This document shows positions 33,542 through 41,007 of a DNA stretch of 45,131 bases, one piece after another. Position 1 is the stretch's first letter. Each line of letters starts with the position of its first letter. The position numbers were made by a program, and so were the translations under genes. Below the pieces are notes generated by a model, which made no database searches, was not told the origin of the DNA, and saw only the letters and a program-made list of their open reading frames with translations. Source of the stretch: Lachnospiraceae bacterium (GTDB taxonomy: Bacteria > Bacillota > Clostridia > Lachnospirales > Lachnospiraceae); assembly GCA_029006155.1 (NCBI GenBank), contig JAQXGF010000065.1:1-45131 (forward strand), given 5' to 3'.

Positions 33542-34318
33542 CTAATTTTTTTCCTTCTCAGCAGCAACCATAAACAATGCTGCCGGATTCATCCATGCTT
33601 TTTCTTCTTCACGAACCGGCTGCTTTCCAAAAAAATGTTCTTCTGCTGCCAGATCTACGGTCATCTTTTTCATGCCAAGCAGAGATAAAAACTGCAAATC
33701 CCAAAATGGCCGATCCACCTTGGAAATACTCAGCTGTCCGGCCAGCGCATTCCGTTCGCGCAACATGGCCAGACTCCTTGCCGGATTCTCGTATGGAGAT
33801 GCCTCAGAAACCGCCTGTTTTTCTGTCAGCCCCTGTGCATCCTGTTCTCGAAACGCTCTCCCGTAATTTGCATCAAAATTTAAAATACGTCCACCTGGCA
33901 CAAGTACCCGGTACATCTCCTGATATGCCTGCTCTGGATTTGGTAATGTCCACGTCACATTTCTGGAAAAAATAAAATCAAAACTTTCATCCTCAAATTC
34001 GAGTTTCTGTGCATCCATCTGCTGAAAATGAATTCCCTCATATCCCAGTTTTTGCATTACCTTTTTCGCATTTTCTATCATTGTCTCAGAGTAATCAATA
34101 CCGGTCACCTGACAGCCAAGTTCATGCAGCAAAAAAGCAAAAAAACCTGCACCGGTTCCTAAATCCAATGCTCTGATTTTCTTCTTATCTGGCACATATC
34201 TCCGGATTACCGCCATCCATTCTTCTTTTTTCTGACTGTGAAAATCTCTGTAACGCGCGTCAGCAAACTCATCAGACCGCTTTGACCAGTATTGATTAAT
34301 TTTCTCCTGTAAATCCAT
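33542..34318 (-). CDS. Class I SAM-dependent methyltransferase (paralogue 3)
   Basis: A 258-aa homologue of the two plus-strand methyltransferases. Boxes in order: YWSKRSDEFADARYRD, SAM motif I LDLGTGAGFFAFLL, acidic Asp in TGIDYSETMI, SRNVTWTLPNPEQAYQEMYR, ILNFDANYGRAF, and C-terminal WMNPAALFMVAAE. It lies 27 nt after the importer ATPase gene in the same direction, so it is the last gene of the importer operon. That links this methyltransferase family physically to uptake of a chelate or cofactor. The DNA looks more AT-rich than the flanking housekeeping genes, judged by eye. Confidence 0.85.
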   Translation of the reverse strand: MDLQEKINQYWSKRSDEFADARYRDFHSQKKEEWMAVIRRYVPDKKKIRALDLGTGAGFFAFLLHELGCQVTGIDYSETMIENAKKVMQKLGYEGIHFQQMDAQKLEFEDESFDFIFSRNVTWTLPNPEQAYQEMYRVLVPGGRILNFDANYGRAFREQDAQGLTEKQAVSEASPYENPARSLAMLRERNALAGQLSISKVDRPFWDLQFLSLLGMKKMTVDLAAEEHFFGKQPVREEEKAWMNPAALFMVAAEKEKN

Positions 34319-34345
34319 CTCGCTCGTCCCCCATTTCTCTATTCT

Positions 34346-35146
34346 TTATGCGAAACAATATTTTTGTGCCTGAATTGACGAGATTGGATGAATCATCGGA
34401 ATCCCATACGGATCATTTTGAACGATTGCACATATCCCGTAAGTTTTCCTGATCGTTTCCTCGGTCAGTACGGTCTCCGGCTCACCGCTGCTGTAAACCT
34501 TTCCGCCATACAAAAGCACCAGATAATCCGCATACCTTGCGGCCATATTCAGATCATGTAACGTAAGAAGCGTAGTAATCTGCTTTTGTTCCGTATACGC
34601 CCTGATCAGTTCCAGTACCTCCAGTTCCTTTTGCATATCCAGATTAGCCGTCGGTTCATCCATGATCAGAATCTGCGGCTCCCGTACAATCGTCTGTGCA
34701 ATCCCCACCATTCTTCGCTGGCCACCGCTCAGTGCATAAAACGGCCGGTCAGCCAACTGTTCCATATGAAGCAGCGACAGGATACTCCATGCACGCTCAA
34801 GATCCTCCGAATCCACTTTTAACCGAAGTGTCTCCATACGGCCCAGAAGTACTACATCCAGCACACTCAGAGAAGAAAGTAACGGTGTTTCCTGCGTCAT
34901 ATAGCCAACCATCCTCGTCTGCTCTTTGCGGCTCATCTCATCCCGGTTCCTGCCGGAAAAACAGACCCTCCCATCTCCATGACAGATTCCCAGCATATTT
35001 TTAAGTAACGTTGACTTTCCTGTTCCGTTTGCTCCGATCAGAGCCGTCACCTTTCCACATTCCGCTGAAAAGCTTACACCATCCAGTACCTTCGCAGAAG
35101 CTCCTGGATACGAATAAGAAATATTCTCTGCCAATACTCCACTCAT
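34346..35146 (-). CDS. ABC transporter ATP-binding protein (BtuD/FepC type)
   Basis: A 266-aa ATPase of a type II importer. Walker A GANGTGKSTLL, Q-loop in MTQETPLL, signature LSGGQRRMV, Walker B ILIMDEPTANLD and the switch His in LLTLHDLN are all present. The start ATG overlaps the permease stop as ATGA. Family members import cobalamin, iron-siderophores, heme or, in MolBCA-like systems, molybdate/tungstate; sequence alone does not decide. Confidence 0.93.
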   Translation of the reverse strand: MSGVLAENISYSYPGASAKVLDGVSFSAECGKVTALIGANGTGKSTLLKNMLGICHGDGRVCFSGRNRDEMSRKEQTRMVGYMTQETPLLSSLSVLDVVLLGRMETLRLKVDSEDLERAWSILSLLHMEQLADRPFYALSGGQRRMVGIAQTIVREPQILIMDEPTANLDMQKELEVLELIRAYTEQKQITTLLTLHDLNMAARYADYLVLLYGGKVYSSGEPETVLTEETIRKTYGICAIVQNDPYGIPMIHPISSIQAQKYCFA

Positions 35147-36168
35147 ACATGTCCTCCTCTGGCACGAAATACCACAGCAAAGAAAAACGGTACACCAATA
35201 ATTGATGTAATAATACCGATCGGGAAAATCAGTCCCGGCTGTATCGTCTTACTCAAAATAGAAGCCAGCGACAGCAATACTGCTCCACACAAAGCTGACA
35301 TCGGTATATAAAATCTCTGGTCTTCCCCGACGAGCTTCCTTGCAATGTGTGGACCTGCCAGCCCTATAAACCCGATTGTGCCGGTAAAACATACCGCTGC
35401 AGCCGATAAAAGGGAGATGAGGAAAAATGCTTTCATCTTCAGCCTCCCCACCTCAATTCCAAGGCTTTCAGCCTTTTCATCGCCAAGCATCAATGCTGTG
35501 TATTTCCAGGAATCCAGCAGAATAAAGGGAATACTCACTGCACAGATCGCTGCTGCAATTCCGAGCTTCATCCAGCTCGTTTTCTGTAAACTTCCAAAAG
35601 ACCAGAATACAATAGACTGGTTCTGTGATTCCGACGCTCCATACTGTAGTAAAGCCTGAAGCGCCTGAAAGAGAAACAGTAAAGCAATTCCCGACAGTAC
35701 CATCGTATTCCCGGAAACATCCTGTCTCTTTCCAAGCAGATAAATCAGAATACAGATTAACATTGCAAACGTGAAGGAAAGAACACTGATCCCTCCATTC
35801 CCCCACCCCATAATAATTGCAAGGGAGGCGCCAAATCCGGCGGCTGCTCCAATCCCGAGTGTATATGGACTTGCGAGCGGGTTATGTAAAATCGTCTGCA
35901 TGACAGATCCGGATGTACCAAGCGCCGTTCCTACTACCAGTGCCATCAGAGCTACCGGGAGACGCATGCTCCATACAATTACCCGCGTATTATCAGATGC
36001 CCTGCTCTTATAAAACAGACATTCCAGCACTTCTTTCACGGGAAGCATCGCCGGTCCCGTCATGACATCCACTACCAGAAACAGTGCTGCCGCCATGAAT
36101 AAAACAAAGAAGAAAGCATATTTTTTTCTGTTCTGCCGCACGTAAATCTGTCTGCCCTGACCACTCAT
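35143..36168 (-). CDS. ABC transporter permease (BtuC/FecCD family)
   Basis: A 341-aa polytopic permease with about ten helices. Recognisable blocks are GTALGTSGSVMQTILHNPLA, SPYTLGIGAAAGFGASLAI and the C-terminal GTIGFIGLAGPHIARKLVGE coupling region. The start overlaps the binding-protein stop as ATGA, and its stop overlaps the ATPase start in the same way. As in BtuCD and FhuB relatives, a homodimer is expected. Confidence 0.94.
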   Translation of the reverse strand: MSGQGRQIYVRQNRKKYAFFFVLFMAAALFLVVDVMTGPAMLPVKEVLECLFYKSRASDNTRVIVWSMRLPVALMALVVGTALGTSGSVMQTILHNPLASPYTLGIGAAAGFGASLAIIMGWGNGGISVLSFTFAMLICILIYLLGKRQDVSGNTMVLSGIALLFLFQALQALLQYGASESQNQSIVFWSFGSLQKTSWMKLGIAAAICAVSIPFILLDSWKYTALMLGDEKAESLGIEVGRLKMKAFFLISLLSAAAVCFTGTIGFIGLAGPHIARKLVGEDQRFYIPMSALCGAVLLSLASILSKTIQPGLIFPIGIITSIIGVPFFFAVVFRARGGHV

Positions 36169-37298
36169 TCTCCATCACCCAGGCTCACCATCCATACGCC
36201 ATCCAGATCTACCGGCATATATTTTTCAAAGAATGTGCGGAGATTCTCTTCCGGATCAACATCAGCAAAAAGCTCCGGCTGGCACATCTTCGCCAGCATC
36301 TGGGTTCCTGCAAAGTCAAAAATATGTCTGGAAAGATCGTGATAAATGACTGCCATACGATTGTTCTTTACCGCATTTAAGCCTGACCACCCTTCCCGGT
36401 TCTGATAAGCCTGCAGGCGCTCCAGTGCTTTTTCCCGGTCAGCCCCATATCCAACCACGATATTCTCATCGTTTCCATCCACAAGACAGCCGGTAAATAC
36501 AATCAGATCCGGGTTTGATGCTATCACCTGCTCCGGAGCTACATCCACACTGTTTCCATCGGAAAGCCCGGCCGCAATGTTTATTCCTCCACACTGCGGG
36601 ATCAGCGCACCCCACATTTTATCCGCCCAGGAATTCCCATAGGTATTAGGCGCGATACTGAATTCCATGTACACCTTCGGAAGCTCTGCTTCCGGATCAA
36701 GCTGTGCAATACGCTCTGACACGACATTCACCTGTTCTTCGTAAAAATCAGCGATCTCCTTTGCACGCTCCTCCTGTCCCATAATCGCTCCGATCAGCTC
36801 TGTGCTGCTCCGGTGCATGTCGATAGTCTGCTTATGATAATTCACAAACGCCACTTCGATTCCGGCTTCCTCAAGCTTGTCAAGTTCCGGCTCAATGTAA
36901 TCGTAATTAACCGGAGCCGACATCAATACTACGTCCGGATCAAGGCTGATTATATTTTCTACACTGATCGTATCGTTATATCCTACATCCGGAATTTCTT
37001 CTATCTGAGGAAATTTCGAAAGATATGTCTTCCATGCATCTTCCCGTCGGCCTTCCCAGTAATCATGGCTGAAACCAACCAGTTTATCAATGCCCGCTTC
37101 TCCTGTAACCGCAAGATACTCTTCCAGATTAAACGTCACGACAACCTTCTCCACATTCTCCGGTATTGTGATTGTGCGATCCAGCACATCGGTGACTTCT
37201 CTTGTTCCATTCTCCTGTGCAAATGCAGTTCCTCCTGCCGCAAGCACAATTGCTGCCGCCAACCCCATCCATACTGTATTTCTTTTCATTCTTTTCAT
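36165..37298 (-). CDS. Class III substrate-binding protein of the BtuF/FhuD/MolA-like importer
   Basis: A 377-aa secreted binding protein. The signal peptide (MKRMKRNTVWMGLAAAIVLA, cut near AFA-QE) lacks the lipobox Cys usual for Gram-positive binding proteins. The two lobes are joined by a long helix (ADFYEEQVNVVSERIAQLD). Features include REVTDVLDRTITIPENVEKV, IISLDPDVVLMSAP and the C-terminal DLSRHIFDFAGTQMLAKM. The gene starts with three in-frame ATG-AAA-AGA units in a 9-bp tandem repeat. The ATG at 37298 has GGAGG at 10 nt and is preferred; the one at 37307 touches the ribosome site. It heads the importer/methyltransferase operon. Confidence 0.88.
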   Translation of the reverse strand: MKRMKRNTVWMGLAAAIVLAAGGTAFAQENGTREVTDVLDRTITIPENVEKVVVTFNLEEYLAVTGEAGIDKLVGFSHDYWEGRREDAWKTYLSKFPQIEEIPDVGYNDTISVENIISLDPDVVLMSAPVNYDYIEPELDKLEEAGIEVAFVNYHKQTIDMHRSSTELIGAIMGQEERAKEIADFYEEQVNVVSERIAQLDPEAELPKVYMEFSIAPNTYGNSWADKMWGALIPQCGGINIAAGLSDGNSVDVAPEQVIASNPDLIVFTGCLVDGNDENIVVGYGADREKALERLQAYQNREGWSGLNAVKNNRMAVIYHDLSRHIFDFAGTQMLAKMCQPELFADVDPEENLRTFFEKYMPVDLDGVWMVSLGDGE

Positions 37299-37431
37299 TC
37301 TTTTCATTCCTCCGCTTTCTTTTTCCCGCAAACCCCAGCACAGCCAGACAGGTCTGTGGCAAAGTCTTTGATTTACTTTTACCAAAGCGTTCTGAACTAT
37401 CCATTTTCTGCTTTGGACACGTATACTATAC

Positions 37432-37478
37432 AGTATATCTGTTCTTTCTCTGCTGTCACAAGCCCTGCCGGGGGATAT
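37432..37478 (-). promoter_or_regulatory. Promoter of the importer/methyltransferase operon with CCCC-GG operator
   Basis: Minus strand: motif ATATCCCCCGGCAGGGCTTG (37459-37478), -35 TTGTGA (37456-37461), 18-nt spacer, -10 TATACT (37432-37437). The predicted 5' UTR of about 125 nt contains a CCAAAGC/GCTTTGG hairpin (37410-37416 with 37382-37388). The 97 bp upstream are shared with the divergent small-RNA promoter. Confidence 0.65.
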
Positions 37479-37575
37479 TGTGGCATTCTATCTTTTCATA
37501 GATCAGGCTGTTTTTTACATAGTTCTGGCTTATTCCTGTTTTTCATGTATCTGTGAGTTCTTTTCATAGAAAAAG

Positions 37576-37619
37576 AATCCCCCTGGGAGGCTTGTTTTAA
37601 AACGGTGATTTGTTAAAAT
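37576..37619 (+). promoter_or_regulatory. Divergent promoter with CCCC-GG operator for the candidate small RNA
   Basis: Plus strand: motif AATCCCCCTGGGAGGCTTGT (37576-37595), -35 TTGTTT (37592-37597), 16-nt spacer, -10 TAAAAT (37614-37619). It is an inverted copy of the operator at 37459-37478. Confidence 0.55.
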
Positions 37620-37625
37620 ATAAAC

Positions 37626-37740
37626 AACACAGAGATGTGTTACATGAAGCTTGTGCATTACCTCCAATTAATCACATTCATGTAAGTAAATTTCTAGTCA
37701 CCCATCAAAAAAGATACCTGCAGTCCCAGGTATCTTTTTT
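37626..37740 (+). ncRNA. Candidate trans-acting small RNA with anti-Shine-Dalgarno loop
   Basis: Predicted start about 37626, end at the terminator at 37740, about 115 nt. Hairpin 1: AACAC-AGAGAT-GTGTT (37626-37641). Hairpin 2: TTACATGAA (37640-37648) with TTCATGTAA (37677-37685), extended by TGTG/CACA, with a 17-nt loop (37656-37672) containing TTACCTCC, complementary to a Shine-Dalgarno sequence. Hairpin 3 is the terminator. A sigma-A promoter sits at the right distance. C-rich loops that mask ribosome sites are typical of Firmicute regulatory RNAs such as FsrA and RsaE. No sequence relative is known to me. Confidence 0.5.
37707..37740. terminator. Bidirectional terminator between the small RNA and the second MATE gene
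   Basis: Perfect 14-bp stem AAAAAAGATACCTG (37707-37720) / CAGGTATCTTTTTT (37727-37740), 6-nt loop, T-tracts on both strands. It lies 10 nt past the MATE stop. Confidence 0.92.
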
Positions 37741-37749
37741 GGTTCGTTA

Positions 37750-39102
37750 CTAATTATCCGGTTTTTGCAAAAGCCGGCCCACACATCTCTGGTAGCTCAG
37801 AATAAACAGCAGCATCGCGATCAACCATGTGACCGGATAGACTGCCGCCACCATCTGGACAGAATGGAACATTCGGACAGAGCATCCAAGCAGCAGCACA
37901 CGCACAATACAGAGGGCAAAGATGACAATTCCCATCGACTGCATCGTCTCTCCAAGACCGCGCACCACACTTCCAGTCAGCTCCATAACGGAATAAATAA
38001 AATAGAACGGGAATGACACCAGAATAATGCTGCGCGCTGCCTCTACTACTTCCGGATCCTTGCAGAAAATGCCGAGTACCGGTCTGGAAAAACACAGGAT
38101 CAGGGCAGAAAGAGCCGCAATGACCAGTGCAGAAAACAGATTGCAGGAGCGCACGCCCTTTCGGATTCTGTCGTAGTACCCTGCTCCATAATTCTGCCCG
38201 GTAAAGGTCACCATCGCCTGCCCGAAGGCCAGAATCGGCAGATACAAAAATGTCTCTACCCGAAAATATACCGTAAATGCCGCGACTGCGTCCTCCCCAA
38301 AACCGTTGATATAATACTGGACAAACAGATTGGACAGCGTAAGGATCATCGACTGGATGCCCAGCGGTACGCCCGTCTTTATAATAGAAGCCATCATCCG
38401 TCTTTCCGGCTTCCAGCTCCGCTTTAAAAGCGCCTCTTTCCGGATGATCCGGACAAGGAGGCAGACCGCCGTAAAGGTCTGTGAGCCAAACGTCGCAAAT
38501 GCGGCGCCAGCTACCCCGAATGGAAGCACCACTATAAACAGATAGTCCAGCAGGACATTCAGCATCCCGCCAATGGCCAGCACGACAAACGGTGTCCGGG
38601 AATCCCCCATCGCACGCATGATTCCGACACACATGTTATATACAATCATCGACATGATGGCCAGCAGATAGATTTTAATATAGACAAGTGCCTGGGCCAG
38701 AATACTCTCCGGCGTATTCAGCCAGAGCAGCGCCTGCCGTGCCAGCAGCTGCCCAAGGACCATCAGTCCGACTCCCCCGGCAAGCGCCAGTACCAGCGCA
38801 TTCTCAATGCTGCTTTGTACCGATTCCGTATCCTGTGCTCCCCAGTATTTTGCAGTAATGACACTGGCACCTGCCGCAATTCCGGTAAACAGCCCGATCA
38901 GGCAGGTCACTAAAATCCCGCTTGCCCCGACCGCCGCCGCTTCCGTCTTGCCAAGACAATTTCCTACAAAAATCAGGTCTACCGTGCCGTACAGCTGCTG
39001 AAACAGGCTTCCGGCAAATAAAGGCAACGCAAAAAGGATGAAACCCTTCAGCACGCTGCCTTCCAGTAATGATTCTCTTTTTCTTTTCTTTTTTCCTGTC
39101 AT
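37750..39102 (-). CDS. MATE-family efflux transporter (second)
   Basis: A 450-aa polytopic exporter of the DinF/NorM-like group. Recognisable parts are ILFALPLFAGSLFQQLYGTV, GNCLGKTEAAAVGASGILVT, the MRAMGDSRTPF box and TGVPLGIQSMILTLSNLFVQ at the start of the second half. It begins 14 nt after the stop of the OppF-type ATPase and is therefore the last gene of the Opp/Nik-type importer operon. Exporter plus importer in one operon is the arrangement of metallophore systems (for example Cnt), but also of peptide and drug loci. The substrate is unknown. Confidence 0.92.
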   Translation of the reverse strand: MTGKKKRKRESLLEGSVLKGFILFALPLFAGSLFQQLYGTVDLIFVGNCLGKTEAAAVGASGILVTCLIGLFTGIAAGASVITAKYWGAQDTESVQSSIENALVLALAGGVGLMVLGQLLARQALLWLNTPESILAQALVYIKIYLLAIMSMIVYNMCVGIMRAMGDSRTPFVVLAIGGMLNVLLDYLFIVVLPFGVAGAAFATFGSQTFTAVCLLVRIIRKEALLKRSWKPERRMMASIIKTGVPLGIQSMILTLSNLFVQYYINGFGEDAVAAFTVYFRVETFLYLPILAFGQAMVTFTGQNYGAGYYDRIRKGVRSCNLFSALVIAALSALILCFSRPVLGIFCKDPEVVEAARSIILVSFPFYFIYSVMELTGSVVRGLGETMQSMGIVIFALCIVRVLLLGCSVRMFHSVQMVAAVYPVTWLIAMLLFILSYQRCVGRLLQKPDN

Positions 39103-39116
39103 TCTTCTTTTCTTCC

Positions 39117-39875
39117 CTACAAAACGGAGGCAATCAGCCGTTTTGTGTACTCCTGCTGTGGATGCAAAAGTACCTGCTGTGTCTCTCCATACTCCACTGC
39201 CTTTCCATGCTGCAGCACCAGAACGGTATCGCAGAGCCGCTGTACCAGTGCCAGATCATGGCAGATCAGCAGGAACGATAACGAACCGCTCTGCTTCAGG
39301 CGAATAAGCAGCTCCACGATCTGCTTCTGTACCGTCACATCCAGCGCACTCGTCGCCTCATCACAGATCAGGACGGACGGATTTACTGCCAGCGCACGGG
39401 CAATCGCCGCCCGCTGGCACTGACCGCCGCTGACCTGATGCGGATAGCGCGCGGCAAATTCTTCGGAAAGGCCGCAGTCTGCCAGCAGCGCACGGACTCT
39501 CGCTTTCCGCTCCGCCTTCTTCACTTTACGGTTTCGCAGGCTTTCTCCGATTCCATCCCCCAGCGTGCGTCTCGGGTCAAATGATTCCATCGGCATCTGA
39601 AATACCATCTGAATCTCCCGGTAAGTGTCGCGCAGCTCTTTTCCCTTCACATGCGTGATATCTTTTCCGTTCAGAATGATCGTTCCATCTGTCACATCAG
39701 TCAGACGTGTCATCATTCTTGCGATCGTGCTCTTCCCGCTGCCGGATTCTCCTACAATCCCAAGGCACTGCCCGCGTTCCAGCGCAAAGCTCACGCCATC
39801 CACCGCCACAAGCGCTCTTTTTCCGGCGCTGAATACCTTTTTCAGATTTTCTGCCTTTAACACAATTTCTGACAT
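39117..39875 (-). CDS. ABC transporter ATP-binding protein (OppF/NikE type)
   Basis: A 252-aa ATPase with Walker A GESGSGKSTIA, Q-loop MVFQMPMESFDPRRTLGDGI, signature VSGGQCQRAAIARAL and Walker B VLICDEATSALDVTVQKQIV. The Opp/Dpp/Nik family has two such ATPases; this is the second. The start at 39875 (MSEIVLKA) has GGAG 6 nt upstream; a GTG four codons earlier would place the site inside the gene. It is separated from the first ATPase by 16 nt. Confidence 0.9.
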   Translation of the reverse strand: MSEIVLKAENLKKVFSAGKRALVAVDGVSFALERGQCLGIVGESGSGKSTIARMMTRLTDVTDGTIILNGKDITHVKGKELRDTYREIQMVFQMPMESFDPRRTLGDGIGESLRNRKVKKAERKARVRALLADCGLSEEFAARYPHQVSGGQCQRAAIARALAVNPSVLICDEATSALDVTVQKQIVELLIRLKQSGSLSFLLICHDLALVQRLCDTVLVLQHGKAVEYGETQQVLLHPQQEYTKRLIASVL

Positions 39876-39891
39876 TGTTCTCTCCACTTCG

Positions 39892-40773
39892 CTACTTACT
39901 CATAACCGGATCACACGTCGGCCTTACCGGAAAGCCGGTGCGACTATCTTCCCCTTCTGCTTCCGGGATCCGGAGCCGCAGCACCGAATCCAGCAATGTC
40001 CTCGTGTAAGCACTCTTGGGGTGCTCCAGCACTTCCTTGCAGGATCCATAGTCCTGTATCATTCCATCCTTCAGTACCAGCACCTGATCAGCCATAAAGC
40101 GGATCAGCCCGATATTGTGTGTCACAAGAAGCATCGCTGTGCCATATTCTTTCCGCATCAGCAGCAGTTCCTCTGCCACCTGTTTCTGCACCGTCACATC
40201 CAGCGCACTCGTCGGCTCATCCGCAAGCAGAAGCTTTGGTCTCATCATCATGGCCAGACAGATCCCGACTCTCTGGTTCATCCCGCCGGAAAGTTCAAAC
40301 GGATAGCTGTCCCAGACCCGGTCCGCATCCGTCAGCCCGATCTTTCGCATTACTTCTTCCGCCCGTTTTTTCACTTCTGGCATGGAAATTTTTTCGTGTT
40401 CACGGATCGTTTCATATATCTGTGCCCCTACCGTGCGTACCGGACACATGGCCGACCTGCAGTCCTGAAAAACAATTCCCAGCTCCGGTCCGCGAAGCTG
40501 CCGGAGCTGTCGCTTGGGCAGCTCCAGCAACTTTTTTCCGCGGTAGCAGATATCACCTTCTACCGTCATCCGCTGTGTCTTTGCAAGCCCGAGTACAGAG
40601 CGGAGGATGGTACTCTTTCCACTTCCGGATTCTCCTGCAATGCCGAGGATCTCTCCTTCCGCAAGTGTAAAGCTGACATCCTTTACCACCGGCTTTTCTC
40701 CATATGATACCGTCAGATGCTCCACACGGAGCAGCTGCGGCCTTTCCTGTTTTTGCTGTCTGTTTTTTTCCAC
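39892..40773 (-). CDS. ABC transporter ATP-binding protein (OppD/NikD type)
   Basis: A 293-aa ATPase with Walker A GESGSGKSTIL, Q-loop IVFQDCRSAMCPVRTVGAQI, signature LSGGMNQRVGICLAM and Walker B LLLADEPTSALDVTVQKQV. The C-terminus is short and lacks an obvious four-Cys cluster. The start is taken as GTG 40773 with AGGAGG about 10 nt upstream; no in-frame ATG lies before the ATPase core. It follows the binding-protein gene after 234 nt of sequence without a recognised feature. Confidence 0.88.
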   Translation of the reverse strand: MEKNRQQKQERPQLLRVEHLTVSYGEKPVVKDVSFTLAEGEILGIAGESGSGKSTILRSVLGLAKTQRMTVEGDICYRGKKLLELPKRQLRQLRGPELGIVFQDCRSAMCPVRTVGAQIYETIREHEKISMPEVKKRAEEVMRKIGLTDADRVWDSYPFELSGGMNQRVGICLAMMMRPKLLLADEPTSALDVTVQKQVAEELLLMRKEYGTAMLLVTHNIGLIRFMADQVLVLKDGMIQDYGSCKEVLEHPKSAYTRTLLDSVLRLRIPEAEGEDSRTGFPVRPTCDPVMSK

Positions 40774-41007
40774 TCTGACTCATCCTCCTGCAGCTCTTTC
40801 ACAGCTGCATGCGCCGTAACCTCTGTGAACATTTACCATGAACATATCCCCTGATCCATCCAATCCTCCCACCAGCGAAGCTGCGCGGATACCATATGCC
40901 CACCGACGGGTTCGCAGCAAAACTGCAGAAATGAAACGACGGTATAGCATAACACAGCTTCCCAATCCGTCGCCCGCGGGTATCATTTGCGAATCAGATT
41001 CGGAAAA

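Noticed and set aside
37530..37658. A 42-aa minus-strand ORF starting MHKLHVTHLCV behind GGAGGT
   Set aside because: The GGAGGT lies only 2 nt before the ATG, the peptide is low-complexity, and the region is better explained by promoters and the plus-strand RNA.
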